Below, piece after piece: positions 45,542-54,153 of a stretch of DNA of 64,000 nucleotides; within the stretch, counting starts at the first letter, position 1, and each line of letters begins with the position of its first letter. Origin of the DNA: an uncultured Mailhella sp. (lineage in GTDB: Bacteria; Desulfobacterota; Desulfovibrionia; Desulfovibrionales; Desulfovibrionaceae). The notes beneath the pieces are model-generated. The model made no database searches. It was not told where the DNA came from and saw only the letters and a list, made by a program, of their open reading frames with translations. The position numbers and the translations under genes were made by a program. Location of the stretch: contig NZ_CALUWY010000001.1 in NCBI RefSeq assembly GCF_944324615.1, positions 89,801 through 153,800 of the forward strand, given 5' to 3'.

Positions 45542-46300
45542 ATGGAAACACTTCTTCTCTCCCTGCCTTATCTTCACGCCGCACTTTCTCCGGACGAAAC
45601 AGCGTGCCGCACGCTCTGGCCCGGTCTGCCCGGCAGGCCGGAAAACGCCTGGGAACCGGCCATGCCCTGGTCCGCCCCCATGGCCGCCGCCTGCCTTGCC
45701 GACTATGAACGCGCCTGCCGCGACGGCGCAAGCGGTTCCCCCGTGCTCACCCTGGGCGCGGAAGCCGCTCCGGCCGACCTTTCCCCTGCCGAACGCCGCG
45801 CCCTGCGCGAAATGACCGGGCTGCCCCCTGAAAAGGAAGAGGCGCCCCTGCGCCTTACCGCGCAGCAGGTGCTCATTCTTCTCTGGCTTCAGGAAAAGCA
45901 GGCCATGGACATGGCCGCGCTGGAACAGAAGATAGGCGCCTCGCGCGAATCGCTGGCAAGCCTCATTTCCGGTCGCGCAAAAAAGACGGAACGCTCCGCC
46001 CTGCCTCAGGAGCAGGACCTGCCCGACTGGAGAAAGGCCCTTTTCGCGGCCCTTGCCTTTGTGCAGGACTTTCCCGCCTCCACCACCCTGCTCATCACAG
46101 GTTCCGCCATGGCAGAGGCCCTTGCAGAGCTGGGAGAACCCGCAGCGGACGCTCCTTCCGGGAAAAAGGCCCGGAACGTCAGCGTGTCTGCGCTGGCAGA
46201 GTGCTGCGGCCGCAACGAGTACGCCCGGTTGAAACGCGAACTTGACCCCGGCCAGTGGAACCGTACCCTCACCCTTTTTCTGCCGGAAGAACACCGATAG
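45542..46300 (+). CDS. Uncharacterised protein
   Basis: A 252-residue soluble, Ala/Leu/Glu-rich protein with no signal peptide or membrane segment. The central portion (RLTAQQVLILLWLQEKQAMD, then a segment around KIGASRESLASLI) and the C-terminal KRELDPGQWNRTLTLFLP look helical; I recognise no domain or catalytic motif. The ribosome site GGAG is about 11 bases from ATG 45542. It lies two bases before the HAD phosphatase gene, so the two are translationally coupled and may share a task. Confidence 0.7.
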   Translation: METLLLSLPYLHAALSPDETACRTLWPGLPGRPENAWEPAMPWSAPMAAACLADYERACRDGASGSPVLTLGAEAAPADLSPAERRALREMTGLPPEKEEAPLRLTAQQVLILLWLQEKQAMDMAALEQKIGASRESLASLISGRAKKTERSALPQEQDLPDWRKALFAALAFVQDFPASTTLLITGSAMAEALAELGEPAADAPSGKKARNVSVSALAECCGRNEYARLKRELDPGQWNRTLTLFLPEEHR

Positions 46301-46302
46301 CC

Positions 46303-46980
46303 ATGTCACATCTCAGCGCCCCCGATCTTGCGGGCTGGATCTCCGGACAGTGCGGAGGCAGGCCCCTCGGCATCATTTTCGACTGCGACGGCGTCGTCAT
46401 CGACTCGCGCGAAGCCAACATCACCTATTACAACTACCTGCGCGCCCATCTCGGCCTGCCGGAGCTCACGCGGGAGCAGGAAGACTTCGTGCAGGCCGCC
46501 ACCGTGCATCAGGCCATGGACGCCATCTTCCCGAGGCCTCTTCAGCCCCTTCTGCGCGACGCGGCAAAGCGCATTTCCTATGTGCGCGACATCATGCCCC
46601 ACATCACCTGCTACCCGGGCCTGCACGACGTGCTGAACTTCTGCCGTGACGCGCACATGCACCTTGCCATGAACACCAACCGCACCGACGGCATGGACAT
46701 GCTCCTGGACAACTGCCGCCTGCACGGCTACTTCGACCCCATTGTTCTGGCAAGTCACGTCGCCCGGCCCAAACCCGCTCCCGACGGAGCGCTGCTCATT
46801 CTCAGAACGTGGAATCTCCCTCCCCGCCGCCTGCTTTTTCTCGGCGACAGCGCTTCCGACAAGGGCGCTGCGGAAGGGGCGGACATTCCCTTCCTCTCCT
46901 TCCAGACCGAGGGCCTTGCCGAGGCGGCCGTGAAGGACTTTCCCACGCTTCTTCAGGCGCTGAAAACCCTTCGCGTATAA
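46303..46980 (+). CDS. HAD-superfamily phosphatase
   Basis: A 225-residue hydrolase of the Gph/beta-phosphoglucomutase-like subgroup. Motif I is FDCDGVVIDS (nucleophile Asp27, acid/base Asp29). Motif II is near MNTNRTDG, motif III the Lys in ARPKPAPDG, and motif IV is LFLGDSASDKGAAEGAD. A helical cap lies between residues 35 and 100. It dephosphorylates a small phosphometabolite, possibly phosphoglycolate. It is coupled to the unknown protein upstream (2-base gap) and precedes dksA. Confidence 0.88.
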   Translation: MSHLSAPDLAGWISGQCGGRPLGIIFDCDGVVIDSREANITYYNYLRAHLGLPELTREQEDFVQAATVHQAMDAIFPRPLQPLLRDAAKRISYVRDIMPHITCYPGLHDVLNFCRDAHMHLAMNTNRTDGMDMLLDNCRLHGYFDPIVLASHVARPKPAPDGALLILRTWNLPPRRLLFLGDSASDKGAAEGADIPFLSFQTEGLAEAAVKDFPTLLQALKTLRV

Positions 46981-47065
46981 CACTCCGCCGCTTTACAACC
47001 GAATCTTTATGGTTTAAACAACGGAAATTCAAACGGCAGGGCGCAACAGCCTGCCAGGAGGAACC

Positions 47066-47428
47066 TTGACCCCTGAAGATCTGGAATATTTCCGCAACCT
47101 TCTCAACCAGATGCTCGTCGAGGCACAGCGCAACGGCGACTCCACTCTGGAAGAAATGACGGACAGCCACTCATCGTATGCCGATCCTTCCGACCGCGCC
47201 ACCGCCGAGTCGGATCGCTCTTTCACTCTGCGCATCCGCGACCGCGAACGCAAGCTCATCACCAAGATACAGGACGCGCTCAAACGCATGGACGACGGTG
47301 AATACGGTATCTGCGAAGAGTGCGGCGAAGATATCAGTCTTGCCCGCCTCAAGGCACGCCCCGTCACCACGCTCTGCGTTTCCTGCAAGGCCCGGCAGGA
47401 GGAAGGCGAAAAGATACAGGGCAGCTGA
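47066..47428 (+). CDS. dksA: DksA/TraR-family zinc-finger transcription factor
   Basis: A 120-residue protein that binds RNA polymerase through the secondary channel with ppGpp. The coiled-coil tip has the Asp-x-x-Asp-x-Ala motif (Asp40, Asp43, Ala45 in ADPSDRA), the residues required in E. coli DksA. The C-terminal zinc finger uses Cys83, Cys86, Cys104 and Cys107. It starts with TTG at 47066, supported by AGGAGG four bases upstream; the next ATG (residue 16) would remove part of helix 1. The NFACT gene follows after 23 bases, suggesting an operon. Confidence 0.93.
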   Translation: MTPEDLEYFRNLLNQMLVEAQRNGDSTLEEMTDSHSSYADPSDRATAESDRSFTLRIRDRERKLITKIQDALKRMDDGEYGICEECGEDISLARLKARPVTTLCVSCKARQEEGEKIQGS

Positions 47429-47451
47429 GGCTCCCTCTGCGCACTTCCGCC

Positions 47452-49005
47452 ATGGACGCTCATCTCTTCCGTCGTTTCTGCGAGGCGCTCATTCCCCGCA
47501 TCATGGGTGCGCGCATGGAAAAAATCCATGCGCCCGGCCCCCATGTCACGGTATTCACCCTGTACGGAGGAGAAGGCCGCGAAGGCAAGCGCCACCTTGT
47601 CCTGAAGGCGGACCGCAAGTCGCCCCTCATGTTCGTTGCCGCGCATCGCGTACCCGTCAACGCGGAGCCTCCGGCCTTTGTCATGCGCCTGCGAAAGCAT
47701 CTTTCCGGCAGGCGCGTGGCGCACGCCGTCTGCCACTGGCCGCAGCGGCAGCTTTTTCTCGGTCTTGCCGGAGAACCGGAACTCTGGCTCCGTCTCGACC
47801 TGCGCGAAGGCCCCTCCCTGCTTTTCGACGCCCCCTCCCCCTGCGAAGACATCCCCTGGCCCGATGCGGACGTGCTCACCCTGCCGCCTGAGCGGTGGAA
47901 GGAGCACATCGTGCTCACGCCGGCGCTGCGCCGCACCCTTGCCTGCCTCGACCCGCTGGACGCGGGCGCGCTGCTCATGGATCTTGAAGCGGGCGGAGGC
48001 GATGTCTTTCTTTATGAGGGCGGCGGACGCTGCGAGGTGTCGGCCTGGCCCCTCTGCCCGGAACAGCTTGCCGCCATGGGCGGTTCCTTGAAGGAACAGG
48101 TGCTGGAAGACCCGCTGGAGGCGCTCGCCCGCGCGGGAGAAACGCTGGTGTACGAAGACCTTGCCCGGCAGGCCAGAGAAAACGCGGCACGCCCCTTTTC
48201 CGCCGAGGCCTCCCGCCTCGGACGGCTTCTGGACAAGCTGGACGGAGAGGAGAAACGCCTGCTGGCCATGAGCGCAAAGCAGAAGGACGCCCTGCTGCTG
48301 CAAAGCTCGCTCTACCGTTTTTCCCCGGATGAAAAGGCCGAATCCGTCGTGCTGGACGGGCCGGAAGGCCCCGTGACGGTCCGCCTCGACAAGAAGCTCA
48401 CCGTGCGTGAGAACATGGCCGCCCTGTTCCATCAGGCCGGACGCGGAAGACGCGGTCTGGAACACCTTGAAAGAAGGCGCGCGGAAGTCCGGGCGCAGAA
48501 GGAACAGGCCGAGGCCGCCATGCTGCGCAGCCTCGCCTCCGTAAGCGGCGCAGCCGCCGCCCCTGCAAGGGAAAAAGGCCGGGAGGACAGAAAAAACGCC
48601 GCCCTGCCCGGCGATCTGCCCCGGCAGGTGCAGGCCTTCCGCAGCAGCGACGGCTTTCTCATCCTCCGCGGAAGAGACACCAGGGGAAACGGCCTCGCCC
48701 TCAAGCTCGCCGCGCCCCATGATTACTGGATACACACGGCCGACGGGCCGAGCGCCCACGTCATCATCCGCCGCGACCATGCGGGGCAGCAGGTGCCGGA
48801 AAGAACGCTCCATGAGGCCGGTATTCTCGCGGCGCTCAAAAGCTGGCAGAAGGATCAGGAAAGCGCCGACATCCAGTATTCCCTGGCTAAATACATCCAT
48901 CCCATGAAAAAGGCCGCTCCCGGCATGGTGCGCATCGACCGCAGTGAAGGCGCGTTCCGCGTCCGCATCGACGCGGAGCTTGAGGAGAGGCTGACCAAGA
49001 ACTGA
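47452..49005 (+). CDS. NFACT (RqcH/Rqc2-like) protein
   Basis: A 517-residue homologue of NFACT proteins (RqcH in bacteria, Rqc2/NEMF in eukaryotes), which bind stalled large ribosomal subunits and add C-terminal tails to arrested chains. The N-terminal NFACT-N domain begins MDAHLFRRFCEALIPRIMGA. A coiled-coil middle follows (EEKRLLAMSAKQKDALLLQS, LERRRAEVRAQKEQAEAAML). The NFACT-R (DUF814) domain has FRSSDGFLILRGRDTRGNGL and HDYWIHTADGPSAHVIIRRD. The start at 47452 gives the conserved opening. It is shorter than Bacillus RqcH (about 570). It is probably co-transcribed with dksA. Confidence 0.9.
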   Translation: MDAHLFRRFCEALIPRIMGARMEKIHAPGPHVTVFTLYGGEGREGKRHLVLKADRKSPLMFVAAHRVPVNAEPPAFVMRLRKHLSGRRVAHAVCHWPQRQLFLGLAGEPELWLRLDLREGPSLLFDAPSPCEDIPWPDADVLTLPPERWKEHIVLTPALRRTLACLDPLDAGALLMDLEAGGGDVFLYEGGGRCEVSAWPLCPEQLAAMGGSLKEQVLEDPLEALARAGETLVYEDLARQARENAARPFSAEASRLGRLLDKLDGEEKRLLAMSAKQKDALLLQSSLYRFSPDEKAESVVLDGPEGPVTVRLDKKLTVRENMAALFHQAGRGRRGLEHLERRRAEVRAQKEQAEAAMLRSLASVSGAAAAPAREKGREDRKNAALPGDLPRQVQAFRSSDGFLILRGRDTRGNGLALKLAAPHDYWIHTADGPSAHVIIRRDHAGQQVPERTLHEAGILAALKSWQKDQESADIQYSLAKYIHPMKKAAPGMVRIDRSEGAFRVRIDAELEERLTKN

Positions 49006-49033
49006 AAGGCCGCTCCCGGCCGGAGGATATGTC

Positions 49034-50164
49034 ATGCACGACAATATGCAGCGCTTTGAGGCACGCGCCTTCCTTCTTCTCCTTGCGGCTTCCTCCGTGC
49101 TCTTCGGCTGGCTTCTTCAGCCCTTCTTCGACGTGCTGTTCTGGTCCGTGGTCATCGCCGTGCTCTTTTCCCCGGTGAACACGCGCCTGCGCGACAGCTA
49201 CGGCATGAAGCCGAACCTTGCCTCGCTGCTTACCGTGCTCTTCTGCCTGGTCATCATCATTCTTCCCCTCGCATGGCTGCTCTATTCCTGCCTGGCGGAA
49301 GGGGTGGCCCTGTACGACCGGATCTCCTCGGGCAGCACCTCCCTCGTCAATGCGGTGGACCGCCTGCGCGAGCACTTCCCCGAAGCGCAGGCATGGCTTG
49401 CCCAGTACGGCTACACGCCGGAACAGATCAAGGCCGCACTGAGCAAGACGGCCCTTTCCATAGGCAGCCTCATTGCCAAGAACACCGTGGCTCTCGGCGG
49501 AAGCGCGGCACAGCTTGTCACCAACCTTGCGCTGGTGCTCTATATTTCCTTCTTCCTCGTGCGCGACGGCGGCCGCATACGCGAACTGCTCATCCGCGCC
49601 ATGCCCTTCGGCAATCACAGGGAGGAACGCCTGTTCCGGAAGTTCGCGGAAGTCATGCGCGCCACGGTCAAGGGAAGCCTGCTCGTGGCCATGGCTCAGG
49701 GCGCGCTCGGCGGCATCATGTTCTGGATTCTCGACATCCGCGCCGCCGTGCTGTGGGGCGTGGTGATGACCATACTCTCCCTCATTCCCGTGGTGGGTTC
49801 CGCGATCATCTGGCTGCCCACGGCCCTGTACCTCATGGCGGTGGGCCATTACTGGCAGGGCGGACTGCTCATCGCCTACGGCGCGTGCGTCATCGGTCTT
49901 GCCGACAACATTCTCCGCCCCGTCCTTGTGGGACGCGACACGAAACTGCCCGACTTCCTCGTGCTGCTGTCCACCCTGGGCGGCTTCATGCTCTTCGGCA
50001 TGGACGGCTTCGTCACCGGTCCCACGCTGGCCGTGCTCTTTGTCACCGTGTGGCAGATCTTCATGGAAGAATGCGAAAACGGCGTGTACGGCAGGTACCT
50101 TTCCGGCGCCGCAGACGGCCCGGCGGCAGATACACGGCAGAAGGAACCGGAAAAGAACGACTGA
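49034..50164 (+). CDS. AI-2E family transporter
   Basis: A 376-residue polytopic membrane protein of the AI-2E (PerM/TqsA) family with about eight helices. The sequence shows the opening FEARAFLLLLAASSVLFGWL, the central extracellular region with FPEAQAWLAQYGY, and the family-typical GGIMFWILDIRAAVLWGVVM block. LIPVVGSAIIWLPTALYL and ADNILRPVLVGRDTKLPDFLV follow. GGAGG lies before ATG 49034. Members transport autoinducer-2, Na+/H+ or other solutes; the substrate is not evident. It lies 28 bases after the NFACT gene and converges with pncC without an obvious terminator. Confidence 0.9.
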   Translation: MHDNMQRFEARAFLLLLAASSVLFGWLLQPFFDVLFWSVVIAVLFSPVNTRLRDSYGMKPNLASLLTVLFCLVIIILPLAWLLYSCLAEGVALYDRISSGSTSLVNAVDRLREHFPEAQAWLAQYGYTPEQIKAALSKTALSIGSLIAKNTVALGGSAAQLVTNLALVLYISFFLVRDGGRIRELLIRAMPFGNHREERLFRKFAEVMRATVKGSLLVAMAQGALGGIMFWILDIRAAVLWGVVMTILSLIPVVGSAIIWLPTALYLMAVGHYWQGGLLIAYGACVIGLADNILRPVLVGRDTKLPDFLVLLSTLGGFMLFGMDGFVTGPTLAVLFVTVWQIFMEECENGVYGRYLSGAADGPAADTRQKEPEKND

Positions 50165-50173
50165 ACGGCCCCG

Positions 50174-50662
50174 TCAGGCCTCTTCCAGCCACGAGACAAG
50201 GCCCTCTATGGCGGCCCGTGCGGCCTGCACGCGCACCTCGTCGCGGCTGCCGTCAAAATGGAAGAGCCGCGCGCGGCTCTCCCCCTTCAAGGCCCAGCCT
50301 ATCCATACCGTACCCACGGGCTTTTCCGCGCTGCCGCCTCCCGGCCCGGCCACGCCGCTCGTGGACATGGCCGCATCCGCGCCCGTGGCCGCGCATGCGC
50401 CGAGAGCCATGGTGCGCACCACAGGTTCGCTTACCGCGCCGAAACGCGCAAGATCATCCCCGCTCACCTTCAGAAGGCCCGCCTTCACGCTGTTGGCATA
50501 GGAGATCACGCCGCCCAGATACCAGTCGGATGAACCGGGCACGGCCGTGAGCATGGCGCCCACCAGGCCGCCGGTGCAGGATTCCGCACTGGAGCAGACA
50601 AGACCGCGCTTCTGCAGCGCCTGTGCCAGAGATTGAACCAGAACATCATTTTCCGCGAACAT
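50174..50662 (-). CDS. pncC: CinA C-terminal-type nicotinamide-nucleotide amidohydrolase
   Basis: A 162-residue protein equal to the CinA C-terminal domain, which deamidates nicotinamide mononucleotide in NAD salvage. The signature SSAESCTGGLVGAMLTAVPG is followed by SSDWYLGGVISYAN, a GAVSEPVVRTMA block and TSGVAGPGGGSAEKPVGTVW. The N-terminal MoCF domain of full CinA is absent, as in E. coli PncC. The start at 50662 follows AAGGAAA. It is downstream of glk on the same strand (85-base gap) and probably co-transcribed. Confidence 0.9.
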   Translation of the reverse strand: MFAENDVLVQSLAQALQKRGLVCSSAESCTGGLVGAMLTAVPGSSDWYLGGVISYANSVKAGLLKVSGDDLARFGAVSEPVVRTMALGACAATGADAAMSTSGVAGPGGGSAEKPVGTVWIGWALKGESRARLFHFDGSRDEVRVQAARAAIEGLVSWLEEA

Positions 50663-50747
50663 ACGTTTCCTTCTCCGCCCTCCGTCCGCCCGGCGGAATG
50701 AGGGCCGTTGACGATTCCGCCCGGCCTTTCCCGGGCCTTTCCGCACT

Positions 50748-51782
50748 TCAGGACCGGATGGCGCCTTCCGGCAGGGCCTGCATCGCTCCTGCAAAGGCCG
50801 CCCCTGCACGCGCCGCGCCCCACAGGCCTGCCTGCGGGTGCCTGTTCAGCCATACGGGAATCCCGGCAAGCAGCTCCTTCCGCCCTCCCCGCTCCCGCAG
50901 AAACTCGCGGGCGAAGGCCTCATGGCGCACCAGCGCAGGGCTTTTTTCCGCCACGCCACCGGTCAGCACCACGGCCTGCGGCAGAAGCGCAAGGGCGGCC
51001 ATGCGGCAGAAACGGCCGTAGAAGCGCGCGTACAGCGCGCAGCAGTCGGAACCGGCAAAGCCCGGCTCCTTCGTGAACACGGAAGGCTCCTCCGCCCTGC
51101 CGCAGAGATATTCATAAAGCCGCGCAAGGCCGGGCCCGGAAAGCACATGCTCCGCCGTCACGGGCCCGCCGCCCACTTTCCGGGCAAGCCATGAGGCAAA
51201 GGCGCATTCCTCCTCCCCTTCAAAGGGAAAGGGCATGTGCCCGCCTTCGGAGGCAAGCACGCGCGTCTCCTCCCGGCCGGGCAGAAGCCAGGATGCGCCG
51301 AGACCGGTGCCCGCGCCGATCACCGCCACGGGGGCGCTGCTTCCCTCAAGCCCCGACAGGGCGGCCGCGTCAAAGCTCCTCCTTTCCGAAGGCACGCCGC
51401 GCCCGGGCAGAAGCGTTTCCGCCTCCCGCATGACGGGGGAGAGGCAGGCCCAGGCCTGCGCCTCGAAATCGTTCATCACAAGGCACTGTGCGCCGGGAAA
51501 ACGCGCCAGGGCAGGAGCCTTCTCCACGCGGAAAGAAGCGTTGGTCATGACCACGGCCCCGTCCTTCACCGGCCCGGCGGCGGCAAAAATCAGCAGGGAT
51601 ACTTTTTTCAACTGCTCTGCATCTTCAGGCCAGCATGCAAAAATTTTCCCAAGCAGGGCATCGAAACTATGGCATACTGAAGAAAGAACAAGCCCTTCTT
51701 TTATTGATATCTCTCCGCCATTACAGGAAAACCTGAAAAAACGGCTTCTGGTGCCGCCTATATCCGCCGCAAGCATCTCCAT
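50748..51782 (-). CDS. glk: Glucokinase
   Basis: A 344-residue hexokinase-fold enzyme of the bacterial Glk family, phosphorylating glucose with ATP. The phosphate-1 motif AADIGGTRSRF opens the protein, MTNASFRV and MNDFEAQAW form the substrate region, and GAGTGLGASWL and ASEGGHMPF are family motifs. The start at 51782 is chosen because GGGAGG lies six bases upstream. It is divergent from the glycogen/alpha-glucan gene cluster, consistent with feeding free glucose released by the debranching and amylase enzymes into metabolism. Confidence 0.92.
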   Translation of the reverse strand: MEMLAADIGGTRSRFFRFSCNGGEISIKEGLVLSSVCHSFDALLGKIFACWPEDAEQLKKVSLLIFAAAGPVKDGAVVMTNASFRVEKAPALARFPGAQCLVMNDFEAQAWACLSPVMREAETLLPGRGVPSERRSFDAAALSGLEGSSAPVAVIGAGTGLGASWLLPGREETRVLASEGGHMPFPFEGEEECAFASWLARKVGGGPVTAEHVLSGPGLARLYEYLCGRAEEPSVFTKEPGFAGSDCCALYARFYGRFCRMAALALLPQAVVLTGGVAEKSPALVRHEAFAREFLRERGGRKELLAGIPVWLNRHPQAGLWGAARAGAAFAGAMQALPEGAIRS

Positions 51783-52017
51783 GTCGAACCTCCCTGCATG
51801 GCCATGCAGATAGCACAGACACGCCAACATTGCCATGGCCGGGCAAACAAGATATCATTCTCATGGGAAAGGGGCTTTTCCACGCCCTGAAAAGGGACTA
51901 TGCTCTTTTCTTCACCTATTACATACAAAAGCTTGCCATTTCGGCGCAGCGTGCCAAAATCCCGGGTTCGCCCTCCTTTTTCCTGACGGGCAGGATTTTC
52001 CCAAATCAGAGTTTTCC

Positions 52018-54114
52018 ATGGAATATCATATTCGTCCAGATACGTCACACCCTGCCGGCGACATGAGCCGGGAATGGCTCCTTACCAACAGTCTGGGGGA
52101 CTACGCCTCCGGCACCGTGCAGGGATGCAACACCCGCCGCTATCATGGACTGCTGGCCGTACAGACTCCTTCGGGGCGATATATGCTCCTCTCCTCCCTT
52201 GAGGACTCCGTCACGGTAAACGGCCGGATCATTCCGCTTTCCAGCCGCGTTCACCCCGGCGTGGTCTATCCCGAGGGCTGGCGTTTTCTCAAGGATGTCA
52301 CCTGCGATCACGATCATGTAACCTTCGCCTTCCGTCTTTCCGGTGAAGGCGAAGAGGAAATCACCCTGCTGCGCACCCTCATTCTCGACAGAACCACCTC
52401 GCGCATCATCATCCGTTACGCTCTTGACGACACGCCCGCCGCCCGCGAACTGGGACCGGTGCACCTTGTCCTGCGTCCTCTGGTCTGCGGCAGGAACATC
52501 AATCACCTCGCCTCCGCCACCGACACCGCCTTTTCCATCCATACACTGGGCAGGGAATACGCCGATTACCCCGGCTTCACCTTCCAGACGGGAAAGGACG
52601 TTCCGTCCCTGTGCATTCAGATCTCCCACCCCGGCCTGCACCGCTCCGCCTTCACTTCCGCGCCCGACTGGTACTTCAAGGTGCTCTATCCCGTGGAAAA
52701 GGAACGCGGCTACGATTTTTCGGAAGATCTGTTCATGCCCGGCGAATTTTCCGCCACCCTTGAGGCGGGCTGCCCGCTCTGGCTCTCGGCAGGCACCGAG
52801 CCCCTTTCCCTTGCGCCGGAAACGCTGTGGGAGCATTACGCCGCCACCGCGCCCAGGGCCGTCTTCAAGGAAGCGATTCTGGAACATCTGCGCCGCGAAT
52901 GCGACCGCTTCCTCACCACCGCCGGAGGCGAAGCCGTGGTGCCTGCTGGCTATCACTGGTTCGGCCCCTGGGGCCGCGACACGCTCATCGCCCTGCCCGG
53001 ACTCACCTTCCTTTCCGGCAGGCTCAGGGAAGGCAAGGCCATCCTGCGCCAGATCAGCGGCACGGTGAAAAACGGCCTCGTGCCCAACCTCATCGGTGCG
53101 GGCAACGGCGAGGCGGCCTTCAATTCCGCCGACGCCTCCCTCTGGTACATGCTGGCCGTGCATCGCCTGGCCATCGCCTGCCCGAAGGAAATGCCCTTCA
53201 TCAAAAGGACCTGCTGGCCCGTGATGAAGGAGATCGTCCGCCATTTCGCCGCAGGCACCATGCCGGATGAAGAGGGCAACATGCTCGTGTATGCCGATGA
53301 AGAAGGCCTGCTCCACACCGGCAGCGAAAAGACGCAGCTCACCTGGATGGACGCCTCCATCAACGGCAGCCCCGTCACGCCGCGCCACGGCTGCGCCGTG
53401 GAGCTGAACGCCCTGTGGTTCGACGCGCTCACCTTCGTCAGGGAACTGGCCGAAACCTTCGGGGAAAAGGCGCCTGAGGAAACGGCTCTTCTGCCCCGCC
53501 TGAAAAAGGCCTTCAACCGTGTGTTCCGTCCTTCGGAAGAAGATGCCGCGCTCATGGGCGGCGGATTGTACGACACCTGGCATCCCGTGGAAGGTCCGGG
53601 CCGGCACATCCGTCCCAACCAGATCTTCGCGGTGGCCGTTCCTGCCTCCCCCCTGCCGCAGAAAGTGCAGGGCGCCGTGGTGAAATGCGTGCGCGAGCAC
53701 CTGCTCACGCCCTTCGGGCTGCGCACCCTCTCTCCCTCCGACCCCGACTATCAGCCCGTGTGCCGCGGACCGCAGGAAGTACGCGACAAGGCCTATCATC
53801 AGGGCACGGTATGGCCCTGGCCCGCGGGCGCGTACATGGACGCCGTGATAAAGACGGCCCGCACACCCGCTGCCGTGCGCAGCGCGCTCAGCACGCTCAC
53901 GCCGCTTTTCACCTCCCATCTGCAGGAGGCGGGACTGGGAAGCATGTCGGAAATTTTCGACGGTGATGCGCCCCACACGCCGGGGGGCTGCATTGCGCAG
54001 GCATGGAGCTGCGCCGAAGCGCTCCGCCTGCTGCTGCTCGTCAAACAATACAACACGGGAGAATGGAAACGCTGGCTGGATTCTCTGGAGGAAGACGGCC
54101 GGGACATCCGTTAA
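52018..54114 (+). CDS. Amylo-alpha-1,6-glucosidase, archaeal-type glycogen debranching enzyme (GH133)
   Basis: A 698-residue enzyme of the archaeal/bacterial GDE family rather than the GlgX type. The N-terminal GDE_N-like beta domain (about 1-275) contains LTNSLGDYASGTVQGCNTRR followed by YHGLLA. The (alpha/alpha)6 catalytic domain carries YHWFGPWGRDTLIALPGLTF with the catalytic Asp in GRD. LTWMDASINGSPVTPRHGCA and KAYHQGTVWPWPAGAYMDAV are further family blocks. It removes alpha-1,6-linked glucose branches. The ribosome site before 52018 is weak. It is the first gene of a four-gene alpha-glucan cluster. Confidence 0.93.
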   Translation: MEYHIRPDTSHPAGDMSREWLLTNSLGDYASGTVQGCNTRRYHGLLAVQTPSGRYMLLSSLEDSVTVNGRIIPLSSRVHPGVVYPEGWRFLKDVTCDHDHVTFAFRLSGEGEEEITLLRTLILDRTTSRIIIRYALDDTPAARELGPVHLVLRPLVCGRNINHLASATDTAFSIHTLGREYADYPGFTFQTGKDVPSLCIQISHPGLHRSAFTSAPDWYFKVLYPVEKERGYDFSEDLFMPGEFSATLEAGCPLWLSAGTEPLSLAPETLWEHYAATAPRAVFKEAILEHLRRECDRFLTTAGGEAVVPAGYHWFGPWGRDTLIALPGLTFLSGRLREGKAILRQISGTVKNGLVPNLIGAGNGEAAFNSADASLWYMLAVHRLAIACPKEMPFIKRTCWPVMKEIVRHFAAGTMPDEEGNMLVYADEEGLLHTGSEKTQLTWMDASINGSPVTPRHGCAVELNALWFDALTFVRELAETFGEKAPEETALLPRLKKAFNRVFRPSEEDAALMGGGLYDTWHPVEGPGRHIRPNQIFAVAVPASPLPQKVQGAVVKCVREHLLTPFGLRTLSPSDPDYQPVCRGPQEVRDKAYHQGTVWPWPAGAYMDAVIKTARTPAAVRSALSTLTPLFTSHLQEAGLGSMSEIFDGDAPHTPGGCIAQAWSCAEALRLLLLVKQYNTGEWKRWLDSLEEDGRDIR

Positions 54115-54153
54115 CAACATTTTTCATTATCCGATATAACGGGGGATATCATA